Below, in pieces: positions 16,905 to 25,469 of a stretch of 64,000 nt of DNA (position 1 is its first letter; each line of letters opens with the position of its first letter). This DNA is from Rhodococcus maanshanensis NBRC 100610 (GTDB lineage: Bacteria > Actinomycetota > Actinomycetes > Mycobacteriales > Mycobacteriaceae): contig NZ_BCXA01000011.1 of NCBI RefSeq assembly GCF_001894865.1, positions 1-64,000 on the forward strand, in the 5' to 3' direction. The translations under genes and the position numbers were made by a program. The notes beneath the pieces are model-generated. The model did no database searches. It had not been told where the DNA came from and saw only the letters and a program-made list of their open reading frames with translations.

Positions 16905-17801
16905 TCAGACCTCCGCGAGCGCTGTTCGGAGTCTGGCGAGGTCCGGCGCAGGCGATTCGAGCAGGGGCATGCGGACCGTCGCGTGCTCGATGATGCCCAG
17001 TTCGGCCAGCGCCGCCTTGGCCATGATGGCGCCCTGCGAGGTCCGCATCACGGCCGCGGTCAGGCCGAGCAGGGACCGCTGGATGGCCAGGGCGGAGTCG
17101 AGATCCGCGCCTCGGACGGCCCGGATCAGGTCCGCGTTCCGGTCGGCGACGATGTTCCCCACGACACTGACCACCCCGCAGGCCCCGATCGACAGGTAGG
17201 GCAGGTTGAGTTCGTCGCTACCGCAGTAATAGGCGAGCGACGTGGCGGCCATGACGGTCATGGCGTCGAAGAGGTCCTCCTTGGCGTCCTTGACCGCAAG
17301 GATCCGCGGGTGCCTGGCGAGCTCGATCAGCGTGTCGGTCTCCATGGAGATGCCGGTCCGCGCCGGGACGTCGTAGAGCATCACGGGCAGGTCGGTCGCA
17401 TCGGCTACCGCCAGGCAGTGGCCAACGACCCCGGCCTGGGTCGGCCGGGAGTAGTAGGGACACACGACGAGCAGGGCATCGGCGCCCGCGGCCTCGGCCC
17501 GCCGCGCCCGCTCCACGCTCGCGGCCGTGTCGTAGGTGCCGACGCCCGCGATCACCCGTGCCCGGCCCCGCGCCCTGCCCGCCACCGCCGACACCAGTTC
17601 GACCATCTCGGCCGCGGTCAACGTGGGCGCCTCGCCTGCGGTGCCGCCCACCACGATCCCGTCGCATCGGGTGGTCAGGAGGTGGTCGACCAGGCTCGCC
17701 GCCCCCTTGGGGTCGACGGAGCCGTCGGCCCCCATCGGGGTCACCATCGCGACCAGGTTCGAGCCGAACAACGTCTGCGCTGTCTCACGGGAATCGGTCA
17801 T
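16905..17801 (-). CDS. DapA-like aldolase (dihydrodipicolinate synthase family)
   Basis: A 298-residue class I aldolase of the DapA/NAL superfamily. K171 in ILAVKDAK should form the Schiff base, Y143 and R148 lie in LYDVPARTG, and Y116-Y117 in CPYYSRPTQAG. The DapA motif GTTGE reads G53-T54-A55-G56-E57, so the second Thr of the triad environment is Ala. This and the divergent LysR suggest a catabolic or specialised paralogue, not the housekeeping lysine enzyme. Housekeeping DapA cannot be excluded without seeing the rest of the genome. Confidence 0.75.
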   Translation of the reverse strand: MTDSRETAQTLFGSNLVAMVTPMGADGSVDPKGAASLVDHLLTTRCDGIVVGGTAGEAPTLTAAEMVELVSAVAGRARGRARVIAGVGTYDTAASVERARRAEAAGADALLVVCPYYSRPTQAGVVGHCLAVADATDLPVMLYDVPARTGISMETDTLIELARHPRILAVKDAKEDLFDAMTVMAATSLAYYCGSDELNLPYLSIGACGVVSVVGNIVADRNADLIRAVRGADLDSALAIQRSLLGLTAAVMRTSQGAIMAKAALAELGIIEHATVRMPLLESPAPDLARLRTALAEV

Positions 17802-17861
17802 GGGGCGATCCTGCCCATCCCGTTCACATCGGTCCAGCGATGCTTTTTTGCCAATAATGCG

Positions 17862-17867
17862 TAGCCT
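17862..17867 (+). promoter_or_regulatory. -10 box TAGCCT, leaderless start of LysR
   Basis: TAGCCT followed by 6 nt and ATG 17874 in the 72-nt divergent region between the dapA-like and LysR genes. Confidence 0.45.
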
Positions 17868-17873
17868 GACTTC

Positions 17874-18779
17874 ATGATCGATGTCGGGTCCCTGAGCGCG
17901 CTGCGGTCGGTTGCCGCCCTCGGGACCATCGCCCGGGCAGCGGACGAGCTCGGATTCACCGCCTCGGCCGTCTCCCAGCAGATCAAACGGCTCGAACGTC
18001 AGATCGGCGTCGCGCTGCTCGCGCCCGCCGGGCGCGGTGTCGTCCTGACCCCGTCCGGTCAGGCGCTACTCGACGCCGCCCCCGACGTCTTCCAGTCCTT
18101 GGAGCGCTGCGCCGAGGCGGCCCGGTCCGTCGCCGACGGCACCCCGAGCGGGGTGCTGCGGGTGGCCGCCTTCTCCACCGCCATCCGGGGACTGCTGGCC
18201 CCGCACCTGCCGAGCCTGGCGACCGCCTGCCCCGACCTGCGCCTGCAGGTCACCGAGCAGGATCCCGACCAGGCGCTGCACTCGGTCGCGGCGGGCACGG
18301 CGGACCTGGCGATCATCCACGACGCCGACGGGCTCTCGCCCCGGCTGCCCGCATCGCTGGTCCACCGACACCTGCACACCGATCTCGGCGACCTGGTGAT
18401 GCACCGTTCCCACCCGCTCGCCGCCGCCGGACAACCGCTGACCAGTGCGGACGTCGCAGGCCTTGCCTGGGTGACGAGTCCACCCGGCACGGTCTGTCAC
18501 CAGTGGTTCCGACGCCTGGTCTCGGACCAGCCAGGCGAACCCGATGTCCGTCACCTCGTCGACGACTTCGCGACCCAGCTGTCACTCGTCGCCACGAGCG
18601 CGGTCATCGCCCTGGTTCCCCGCCTCGCCAGGCCCGCCCTCGGCGACGACCTCGTCACCCGCGCCCTTACACCCCCGCCCATGCGTGAGGTCTCGGCAGC
18701 GTGGAGACGCAGCGCCGACGCCAGCCCGGCCATCCGAGCCGTGGTCGCGGAACTGCTCTCCGGCGCCGACGTCAGCTGA
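17874..18779 (+). CDS. LysR family regulator, divergent to dapA-like gene
   Basis: A 301-residue LysR-type regulator. The N-terminal winged helix (residues 1-60) contains the recognition segment [16 protein letters not shown]; the rest is the periplasmic-binding-like ligand domain. Its divergent placement only 72 nt from the dapA-like gene makes that gene the likely target. The 3' end overlaps the convergent L,D-transpeptidase gene by 8 nt (18772-18779). Confidence 0.87.
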   Translation: MIDVGSLSALRSVAALGTIARAADELGFTASAVSQQIKRLERQIGVALLAPAGRGVVLTPSGQALLDAAPDVFQSLERCAEAARSVADGTPSGVLRVAAFSTAIRGLLAPHLPSLATACPDLRLQVTEQDPDQALHSVAAGTADLAIIHDADGLSPRLPASLVHRHLHTDLGDLVMHRSHPLAAAGQPLTSADVAGLAWVTSPPGTVCHQWFRRLVSDQPGEPDVRHLVDDFATQLSLVATSAVIALVPRLARPALGDDLVTRALTPPPMREVSAAWRRSADASPAIRAVVAELLSGADVS

Positions 18780-19992
18780 CCGGAACCGCCGCGCCACCGG
18801 CGGGCAGCGCCGACATCTCCTGCCACGCGGCCCAGTCGATCGCCCAGTCGTAGATGTCGCCGTCCGCCGCGGACAGCTCGATCCGGGTCCCGGTGACCTC
18901 GACCGGGTCGCCGTACAGCGCGGTGCCGAAGTACTCCTGGGCGTCGCTCAGGGAGAGGTTGATGCAGCCGTTGGTCACATTGGCCGCGCCCTGCACGCCG
19001 GTGGTCTCGGGGTTGGCGTGGATGAACTCACCGTTGTTGGAGATGCGCACCGCCCACCGCTCGCGGACGTTCTCGTAGAAGGGTGGGTTCGACATGAGGA
19101 AGTCCTCGTGCTTCTCGCTGACCACGTGGACGCCGCTGCGGGTCACGTTGCGGTCCTCGTTGCCCTCGCCGTAACTGACCGGGAGGTCCATCACCGTCGC
19201 GCCGTCCCGCACCACCTGCATGCGGTGGCTCGGGGCGTCCGCCTTGACGATCTGGCTGCGCCCGATGGTGAAGTTCAGGCTCAGGTCCTCGGCGCCGTAC
19301 GCCCCGTCCCCGTAGTCGACGCCGTACAGGTTGGCCGCGAGGTTCACCGTGGTGCCGGGCGCCCAGTAGTTCTGCGGACGCCAGTGCGCGCGAGACCCGT
19401 TGTCGTCGGGCAGCCAGGCCCACGACCCGGGGGTCGGCGGGTTGGTGGTCACGGTGAGTGCCTTCTCCACCGCCGCCTTGTCCTCGACGTGGTCGCTGAA
19501 CTTGAGGATGATCGGGGCCGCGACACCGACCTGCTGACCGTCGGCGATGTTCGTGTTCGCGGAGATCGTCGACTGCGGGGCCACCGTCGTGAACGACCCC
19601 TGCACCGGCACGGTCTTGCCGTCGGCACCGACCGCCCCGCCGGACCAGGTGTAGCGCGCGCCGTAGCCGAGCGGTTCGGAGACCGTGAAGGTGGCCTTGT
19701 CCGGGGACAGCACGCCCTGCACGGGCCTGCCCGCCTCGTTGGTGAGCGCGATCCCCTGCAGCGTGCCGCGCGTCGCGGTCACGGAGACCGGCGCCGTCGG
19801 GCTGACGTCCTCGGCGCCCGCCGCGGGCACCTGGGTGACCGCCGCGACCGGTCCGCTCGCCGCCACCGGCTTCCCGTCCCCGCCGCCGATGGTGCAGCCC
19901 GCGAGCACCGCGACCGCCGCGAGCAACACGACGATCGACGAGAATCCGCGGACCTTACTTGTCCGAACACGCTGGATTACCACGCAGGCCAC
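18772..19992 (-). CDS. L,D-transpeptidase lipoprotein, LdtMt5/LprQ-like
   Basis: A peptidoglycan 3-3 cross-linking enzyme of up to 406 residues. A signal peptide ends in lipobox LAGC ([12 protein letters not shown]), so it is lipid-anchored outside the membrane. Two Ig-like domains precede the YkuD catalytic domain, whose active site reads [10 protein letters not shown] followed by [10 protein letters not shown]. The Asn before Gly-Cys replaces the His of the usual S/T-H-G-C motif, as in M. tuberculosis LdtMt5. Its position downstream of murB matches Rv0482-Rv0483. The GTG at 19992 is uncertain; a start inside the next 15 codons, just before the hydrophobic segment, is possible. Confidence 0.85.
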   Translation of the reverse strand: MACVVIQRVRTSKVRGFSSIVVLLAAVAVLAGCTIGGGDGKPVAASGPVAAVTQVPAAGAEDVSPTAPVSVTATRGTLQGIALTNEAGRPVQGVLSPDKATFTVSEPLGYGARYTWSGGAVGADGKTVPVQGSFTTVAPQSTISANTNIADGQQVGVAAPIILKFSDHVEDKAAVEKALTVTTNPPTPGSWAWLPDDNGSRAHWRPQNYWAPGTTVNLAANLYGVDYGDGAYGAEDLSLNFTIGRSQIVKADAPSHRMQVVRDGATVMDLPVSYGEGNEDRNVTRSGVHVVSEKHEDFLMSNPPFYENVRERWAVRISNNGEFIHANPETTGVQGAANVTNGCINLSLSDAQEYFGTALYGDPVEVTGTRIELSAADGDIYDWAIDWAAWQEMSALPAGGAAVPVS

Positions 19993-20054
19993 GGTACCTG
20001 CGCGGACGATGTGGCCCGCGCCTCAGCCGACTGCTCGACCTGCGGAAGACCAGG

Positions 20055-21143
20055 TCAGATCGCGCAGCCGACGGTGACGGGCTCCGGCTCGAGCCTGACA
20101 CCGAAGGCGTCCTGCACCCCGTCCCGAACCTCCCTGGCCAGCGCCAACAGGTCCGCGGTCGACGCGCTCCCCCGGTTCGTCAGGGCCAGCGTGTGCTTGG
20201 TGGACAGCCGCGCCGCCGCGTCCGGCCCCGGGTGCCCCTTGGTGAACCCGGCCCGCTCGATCAGCCAGCCGGCCGACAGCTTGGTTCCCGCGTCGCCAGG
20301 GAACTGCGGCACCCGCACGTCGTCGCCGAGCCGGGCGGCGATGGCCGCCAGGACCGTCGGCAGCCGATCGCCGGGGAGCACCGGGTTGGTGAAGAAGGAC
20401 CCGGCGCTCCAGGTGTCGTGGTCGGCGGCATCGAGGACCATGCCCTTGCCGGCGCGCAGCCCGAGGACCACCTCCCGGACCTTCGCCGCCGGGCGGCGCT
20501 CGCCCTCCTCGGCCCCCATGGCATTCGCCAGCTCGCGGTACCGCAGGGGCTCGCTCAGGCCGTCGGGGCGCAGGTCCAGCTCCACCGCCAGCACCAGCGC
20601 CGCGTCCGAGTGCTTGAGCACGCTGGTCCGGTAGCCGAGGCCGAGCCGGTCGGGCGTCACCCAGCGCACCTCACCGGTCCCGCGGTCCAGTAACTGCACC
20701 CGCCGCAGCAGGGTGCCGACCTCCACCCCGTAGGCCCCGACGTTCTGCACCGGCGTCGCGCCGGCGGACCCGGGGATCCCGGACAGGCACTCGAGGCCAC
20801 CGAGGCCGGCCTCGACGGTCCGCGCGACGACGTCGTCCCACACCGCGCCCGCCTCGGCCAGCACAGAGTCGGGGCCGAGCCGGATCGCGTCGTTGGCCAC
20901 CCGCACCACCACCGCGTCGACGCCCTCGTCGGCGATCACCAGGTTGGATCCGCCGCCGAGGACGAGCGTGCGGGTGCCAGCCGCGTCGAGCGCGCGCACC
21001 ACGCCGACCAGCGCGTCGGTGTCGCGGCAGGTGAGCATCGCCCGTCCGGGCCCACCGAGCCGCAGCGTGGTGAACCGCGACAGCGGCACGCCCTCACTCA
21101 GCTCGGCCCCGAAATCCGCCGCGATAACACTCAATGCCTGCAC
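20055..21143 (-). CDS. murB: UDP-N-acetylenolpyruvoylglucosamine reductase
   Basis: FAD enzyme that reduces UDP-GlcNAc-enolpyruvate to UDP-MurNAc in peptidoglycan synthesis. FAD segments VLGGGSNLVIAD and GIPGSAGATPVQNVGAYG are present, as are YRTSVLKH and the catalytic serine in GSFFTNP; the C-terminus EPVTVGCAI matches the mycobacterial protein. The GTG at 21143 gives 362 residues, close to the roughly 370 of M. tuberculosis, and is preceded by TACCGT and 8 nt. ATGs at 21170 and 21182 would overlap the divergent DUF2505 gene and its promoter. The L,D-transpeptidase gene follows on the same strand. Confidence 0.92.
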   Translation of the reverse strand: MQALSVIAADFGAELSEGVPLSRFTTLRLGGPGRAMLTCRDTDALVGVVRALDAAGTRTLVLGGGSNLVIADEGVDAVVVRVANDAIRLGPDSVLAEAGAVWDDVVARTVEAGLGGLECLSGIPGSAGATPVQNVGAYGVEVGTLLRRVQLLDRGTGEVRWVTPDRLGLGYRTSVLKHSDAALVLAVELDLRPDGLSEPLRYRELANAMGAEEGERRPAAKVREVVLGLRAGKGMVLDAADHDTWSAGSFFTNPVLPGDRLPTVLAAIAARLGDDVRVPQFPGDAGTKLSAGWLIERAGFTKGHPGPDAAARLSTKHTLALTNRGSASTADLLALAREVRDGVQDAFGVRLEPEPVTVGCAI

Positions 21144-21151
21144 GGGGTCAA

Positions 21152-21161
21152 ACGGTAGCCT
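21152..21161. promoter_or_regulatory. Overlapping divergent -10 boxes, murB / DUF2505
   Basis: On the minus strand TACCGT (21152-21157) precedes the murB GTG by 8 nt; on the plus strand TAGCCT (21156-21161) precedes the DUF2505 ATG by 7 nt. The two boxes share two bases, so polymerase could not occupy both at once. Confidence 0.45.
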
Positions 21162-21168
21162 GCCGAAC

Positions 21169-21672
21169 ATGGCCCGCAGCATTCCGCATTCCGCGTCCTA
21201 CCCTCAACCCGTCGATCGGGTGCACCGGGCCCTGACCAGCGAGCGGTACTGGCGCGACCGCCTGGCCGAGGTGGGCGGCGAGGGGGCCGAGCTCGGCCAT
21301 GCGGTCACCGGCGAGGGCACCATCGACGTGGAGATGGCGCAGGCCATCCCCGCCGAGCACCTCCCGCCGATCGTGTCCAAGATCCGCCCCGGTGACCTGA
21401 CCATCACCAGGACCGAGACCTGGGGCGCCCTGGTCGGCGGGCGTGCAACCGGCACCTTCAGCGCGCGGGTCGAGGGCCTGCCCGGCGAGGTCACCGGCAC
21501 GCTCACCCTGGCTCCCGAGGGCACCGGCTCCGCCATCACGCTCGACGGCCGGGTCGAGGTGAAGCTGCCGCTGATCGGCGGCAAGATCGAGGCCGTCATC
21601 GCCGAGCAGGTCGTCGAACTCCTCGACGCCGAGCACGGGTTCACCGAGGGCTGGATCGCCGCCAACGGCTGA
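21169..21672 (+). CDS. DUF2505 family protein, copy 1
   Basis: A 167-residue protein of the DUF2505 family, first of three tandem paralogues. Typical features are the start MARSIPHSASYPQPVDRVHR, the Trp in SERYWRDR, the core GEGTIDVEMAQAIPAEHLPP and the C-terminal EGWIAANG. The family has a START/Bet v1-like fold and may bind a lipid or hydrophobic ligand; the function is unproven. It is divergent from murB, as Rv0481c is to Rv0482 in M. tuberculosis. The leaderless -10 box TAGCCT lies 7 nt upstream. Confidence 0.8.
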   Translation: MARSIPHSASYPQPVDRVHRALTSERYWRDRLAEVGGEGAELGHAVTGEGTIDVEMAQAIPAEHLPPIVSKIRPGDLTITRTETWGALVGGRATGTFSARVEGLPGEVTGTLTLAPEGTGSAITLDGRVEVKLPLIGGKIEAVIAEQVVELLDAEHGFTEGWIAANG

Positions 21673-21709
21673 TCCGGATGGGGCAGGTGTGACAAGCGTG
21701 GCACCAATG

Positions 21710-21715
21710 TAAATT
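21710..21715 (+). promoter_or_regulatory. -10 box TAAATT, leaderless start of DUF2505 copy 2
   Basis: TAAATT followed by 7 nt and ATG 21723, in the 50-nt gap between the first two DUF2505 genes. Confidence 0.45.
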
Positions 21716-21722
21716 GCGGTGC

Positions 21723-22226
21723 ATGTCACGCCGAATTGAGTTCACCGCCAACTACTCACTGCCCGCCGAGATCGTGCACCGCACGCTCGTCGACGGACGC
21801 TTCTGGAACCAGCGTGCCGAGAACGGCGCCGACAAGGGCCTCACCCTCGACCACCTCACCACCGGTGAGGGCACCATCGACGTGGGGCTGGCGCAGGCCA
21901 TCGACACCAGCCAGCTCCCCTCCCTGGTCACCAAGGTCATCAAGGGCGACGTGTCGATCGTGCGCAGCGAGGCGTGGGGTCCCCTGGTCGACGGTAAGGC
22001 CGAGGGCACCTTCAGCGCGGTCGCCACCGGCATCCCGATCAACGCCACCGGCACCGCGAGCCTGGTCGACACCCCCGAGGGCTCCACCCTCCGCATCGAG
22101 GGCGACGTCGACGTGAACGTCAAGCTCATCGGTGGCGCCATCGAGGGCATGGTCGCCGACCAGATCCTGGGCATCCTCGGCCGCGACCAGGAAGTTGTCG
22201 AAGAGTGGGTCGCCGCCAACGCCTGA
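21723..22226 (+). CDS. DUF2505 family protein, copy 2
   Basis: A 167-residue paralogue of the preceding gene with the same length and shared segments: GEGTIDVGLAQAID versus GEGTIDVEMAQAIP, EAWGPLVDGKAEGTFSA versus ETWGALVGGRATGTFSA, and the C-terminal EEWVAANA. It has its own probable leaderless promoter, so the copies may be expressed separately. The predicted Bet v1-like ligand-binding fold is inferred from the family. Confidence 0.8.
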   Translation: MSRRIEFTANYSLPAEIVHRTLVDGRFWNQRAENGADKGLTLDHLTTGEGTIDVGLAQAIDTSQLPSLVTKVIKGDVSIVRSEAWGPLVDGKAEGTFSAVATGIPINATGTASLVDTPEGSTLRIEGDVDVNVKLIGGAIEGMVADQILGILGRDQEVVEEWVAANA

Positions 22227-22271
22227 CCGCGGTGATCCCGGGCGGATGAGCCCGGCGATGCGGCGAGCCGG

Positions 22272-22277
22272 TACCCT
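22272..22277 (+). promoter_or_regulatory. -10 box TACCCT, leaderless start of DUF2505 copy 3
   Basis: TACCCT followed by 8 nt and ATG 22286. Confidence 0.4.
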
Positions 22278-22285
22278 TGCCGGTC

Positions 22286-22786
22286 ATGGCTCGCCGCATC
22301 GACTACTCCGCCCGCTACACCCATCCCGCCGAGAAGGTGTACTCCGCCCTGACGAACCGGGACTACTGGGAAGCGCGGATGGTCGAGCTCCGCAAGTTCT
22401 CCGACAATCACGTCGAGAGCTTCGAGGTCGGCGACGACGGCATCGACCTCGTCTTCCACCACATCATCCCGCGCGACACCCTGCCCGACATCGCGCAGAC
22501 CGTGATGAAGAAGGACATGGTGATCACCCGCAAGGAGCACTACAGCGCCTTCGGCGACGAAGTCACCGGCACCTACTCGGCATCCATCCCGGCGGGCCCG
22601 GGCAGCCTCAGCGGCACCATGGCGCTGTTCGGCACCGACACCGGCTCCACGCTGCGGACCTCGTCCGAGGCGAAGGTGTTCATCCCCTTCGTCGGCGGCA
22701 AGCTCGAGCAGCTGATGCTGGTCAACCTCGTCGACCTGTTCCGCACAGAAGCCCAGGTCACCGCGGACTGGCTCGCCGAGCAGTAA
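22286..22786 (+). CDS. DUF2505 family protein, copy 3 (diverged)
   Basis: A 166-residue third paralogue. It keeps the start MARRIDYSARYTHPAEKVY, the Trp in NRDYWEAR and the terminal DWLAEQ, but the central segment is diverged (HHIIPRDTLPDIAQTVMKKD in place of the GEGTIDV block). It may therefore bind a different ligand. A methyltransferase gene begins 10 nt after its stop and is probably cotranscribed. Confidence 0.78.
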   Translation: MARRIDYSARYTHPAEKVYSALTNRDYWEARMVELRKFSDNHVESFEVGDDGIDLVFHHIIPRDTLPDIAQTVMKKDMVITRKEHYSAFGDEVTGTYSASIPAGPGSLSGTMALFGTDTGSTLRTSSEAKVFIPFVGGKLEQLMLVNLVDLFRTEAQVTADWLAEQ

Positions 22787-22796
22787 ACCGAACGTC

Positions 22797-23609
22797 GTGT
22801 CCCGCCCGAGCGGAACCCGCGGAGCGAGCCCGGGTTCCACCAAACCGGACGGCGTCATCACCCGCGGCACCACCGGCATCAACCGGCTGCGCCGCAGCGA
22901 CCGCTGGCTGATGCACCGGGCCGCGGTCGCCGACACGCTGCACTCGGCCGCCGACCCGCTCGTCGTCGACCTCGGCTACGGCGCCCGCCCCCACACCACC
23001 TTCGAGCTGGCATCCCGGCTGCGCACCGTCCGCCGCGACATCCGGGTGGTCGGGCTGGAGATCGATCCCGCACGGGTGGTCGAGGCCCGCGACGGCGTCA
23101 GCTTCGCGCGCGGCGGCTTCGAGCTGGCCGGGCTGAACCCGGTGCTCATCCGCGCGTTCAACGTGTTGCGCCAGTACCCCGAGGACGCCGTCGCGGGCGC
23201 ATGGGCCAAGCTGCAGTCAGGGCTGGCCCCCGGCGGACTGCTGGTCGACGGCACCTGCGACGAGCTGGGCAGGCGCTGCGCCTGGGTCCTGCTCGATGCG
23301 GACCGTCCGCTGTCGCTGACCCTCGCCTGGGACCCGTTCGACGTCGAGCGGCCGAGCGACATCGCCGAACGGCTGCCGAAGGCCCTGATCCACCGCAACG
23401 TGCCGGGGGAACCGGTGTACGAGCTGCTGCAGTCGGCCGACCGGGCGTGGGCGACGGCGGCCCCGCACGCCCCGTTCGGTCCGAGGGTGCGCTGGCGGGC
23501 CGCCGCCCAGCTGCTGCGGCAGCAGGGCGTGCCCCTCGAGGTCCCGCGCAGGCGCCTCCGCGACTGCGTGCTGACGGTCCCGTGGTCGCTGGTCGCCCCG
23601 GCGATCTAG
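22797..23609 (+). CDS. Class I SAM-dependent methyltransferase-like protein
   Basis: A 270-residue protein with a Rossmann-type SAM motif (PLVVDLGYGARPHTTFEL) and an acidic second strand (VVGLEIDPARVVEA). The GTG start at 22797 follows the DUF2505 stop by 10 nt. This is a conserved actinobacterial protein of unknown substrate. The post-motif region (LQSGLAPGGLLVDGTCDELG) supports a methyltransferase fold, though activity is not certain. The acyl-CoA dehydrogenase gene follows after 41 nt. Confidence 0.7.
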   Translation: MSRPSGTRGASPGSTKPDGVITRGTTGINRLRRSDRWLMHRAAVADTLHSAADPLVVDLGYGARPHTTFELASRLRTVRRDIRVVGLEIDPARVVEARDGVSFARGGFELAGLNPVLIRAFNVLRQYPEDAVAGAWAKLQSGLAPGGLLVDGTCDELGRRCAWVLLDADRPLSLTLAWDPFDVERPSDIAERLPKALIHRNVPGEPVYELLQSADRAWATAAPHAPFGPRVRWRAAAQLLRQQGVPLEVPRRRLRDCVLTVPWSLVAPAI

Positions 23610-23650
23610 CCTTGTCGGTGACCGAAGCACCTGCGAAGGGACCTGTGAGA

Positions 23651-25447
23651 ATGCGTTCGACCCTGCTGTCGCGGAGAGACCTCGACTTCCTGCTCTACGA
23701 ATGGCTCGACGTCGAGGCGCTGACGGACGATCCCCGTTACCAGGAGCATTCCCGCGACACCTTCGACGCGGTGCTCGATCTCAGCGAGCAGCTCGCCACC
23801 CGGCATTTCGCCACCCACAACAAGAAGGGCGACGAACAGGAGCCGAGCTTCGACGGCACCCAGGTCACCATCATCCCGGAGGCCAAACAGGCCCTCGACG
23901 CGTTCGTGAAGGCGGACCTGATGGGCGCGGGCATGGCGTACGAGGCCGGCGGGCTGCAGCTTCCCGCGACGGTCACCGGCGCCTGTTTCGCCTGGTTCCA
24001 GGCCGCGAACGTCGGCACCGCCGCCTACCCGATGCTGACCATCGGGAACGCGAACCTGCTGCTCGCGCACGGCTCCCAGGAGCAGATCGAGACCTACGCC
24101 AAGCCGCTCGTCGCGGGCCGGTTCTTCGGCACCATGTGCCTGTCGGAGCCGCAGGCGGGGTCCTCGCTCGGCGACATCGTGACCCGCGCCGAGGCGCAGC
24201 CCGACGGCAGCTACCGCCTGTTCGGCAACAAGATGTGGATCTCCGGCGGCGAGCACGATCTGGCCGAGAACATCGTCCACCTGGTGCTGGCCAAGATTCC
24301 TGGCTCGCCCGAGGGCACCAAGGGCATCTCGCTGTTCATCGTCCCCAAGCTGCTGGTGGAGTCCGACGGCAGCCTCGGCGAGCGCAACGACGTGACGCTG
24401 GCCGGGCTGAACCACAAGATGGGCTACCGCGGCACCACGAACACCGTGCTGAACTTCGGCGACGGCACCCACACCCCCGGCGGCCAGGCGGGCGCCGTCG
24501 GGTACCTGGTCGGCGAGGCCAACCGGGGCCTGTCCTACATGTTCCACATGATGAACGAGGCCAGGATCGGCGTCGGCCTCGGTGCGACCGCGCTCGGCTA
24601 CACCGGCTACCTCAAGTCGCTCGACTACGCCCGGCTGCGCGAACAGGGCAGGCCGGTCGCGGCGAAAGACCCTGGCGCCAAGCCGGTCCCGATCATCGAG
24701 CACGCCGACGTGAAGCGGATGCTGCTGGCCCAGAAGTCGTACGTGGAGGGCGCGCTGGCGCTGGAGATGTTCTGCATGCGGATGGTCGACGAGCAGCGCA
24801 TCGCGGCCAACGAGTCCGCGCGCAACCGGATCGGGCTGCTGCTCGACATCCTCACCCCGATCGCGAAGAGCTGGCCGTCGCAGTGGTGCCTCGAGGCGAA
24901 CAACCTCGCGATCCAGGTGCACGGCGGGTACGGCTACACCCGCGAGTACGACGTCGAGCAGCACTACCGCGACAACCGGCTCAACCCGATCCACGAGGGC
25001 ACCCACGGCATCCAGGGCCTTGACCTGCTGGGCCGCAAGGTGACCCAGCAGGGCGGCATCAGCCTGCGGCTGCTGAGCGAGTCCGTCGGCCGCACCATCG
25101 CGGACGCCGCGGAGACCGGCGGCGAGCTCGCGGAGCTGGCGGAGCAGCTCGACGAGGTGCTCGGCCAGGTCGGCAAGGTCACCGCGGGACTGTTCGCGTC
25201 GGGCGACGTCGACGCGGCCCTTGCCAACAGCTCGGTCTACCTGGAGGCGGTCGGGCACCTGGTTGTCGCGTGGATCTGGCTCGAGCAGATGCTCGCCTGC
25301 GAGGGCAAGACCGGCGACTTCTACGACGGCAAGCGGCAGGCAGGCCGGTACTTCTTCCGGTACGAGCTGCCAAGGACCGGCCCGCAGCTGGCGCTGCTCG
25401 CCTCGCTCGACCGGACCACCCTGGAGATGCGGGACGCCTGGTTCTGA
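23651..25447 (+). CDS. Acyl-CoA dehydrogenase, DmdC-like long form
   Basis: A 598-residue flavoprotein of the long acyl-CoA dehydrogenase class (DmdC/AidB side of the family). Features are CLSEPQAGSSLGDI and NKMWISGGEHD for FAD/substrate binding, and IHEGTHGIQGLDLLGRK, where the Glu corresponds to the catalytic base of DmdC-type enzymes. About 150 extra C-terminal residues are typical of this group. It oxidises an acyl-CoA to the enoyl-CoA; the acyl group is unknown. ATG 23651 has GAAGGGA 10 nt upstream; an in-frame GTG at 23645 is the alternative. Confidence 0.85.
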   Translation: MRSTLLSRRDLDFLLYEWLDVEALTDDPRYQEHSRDTFDAVLDLSEQLATRHFATHNKKGDEQEPSFDGTQVTIIPEAKQALDAFVKADLMGAGMAYEAGGLQLPATVTGACFAWFQAANVGTAAYPMLTIGNANLLLAHGSQEQIETYAKPLVAGRFFGTMCLSEPQAGSSLGDIVTRAEAQPDGSYRLFGNKMWISGGEHDLAENIVHLVLAKIPGSPEGTKGISLFIVPKLLVESDGSLGERNDVTLAGLNHKMGYRGTTNTVLNFGDGTHTPGGQAGAVGYLVGEANRGLSYMFHMMNEARIGVGLGATALGYTGYLKSLDYARLREQGRPVAAKDPGAKPVPIIEHADVKRMLLAQKSYVEGALALEMFCMRMVDEQRIAANESARNRIGLLLDILTPIAKSWPSQWCLEANNLAIQVHGGYGYTREYDVEQHYRDNRLNPIHEGTHGIQGLDLLGRKVTQQGGISLRLLSESVGRTIADAAETGGELAELAEQLDEVLGQVGKVTAGLFASGDVDAALANSSVYLEAVGHLVVAWIWLEQMLACEGKTGDFYDGKRQAGRYFFRYELPRTGPQLALLASLDRTTLEMRDAWF

Positions 25448-25449
25448 TC

Positions 25450-25469
25450 TGACCCGGCGGGCCGGGTCA
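25450..25469. terminator. Terminator after acyl-CoA dehydrogenase
   Basis: TGACCCGGC-GG-GCCGGGTCA, 9-nt perfect arms, between two convergent genes and overlapping the stop codon of the minus-strand gene. Confidence 0.6.
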
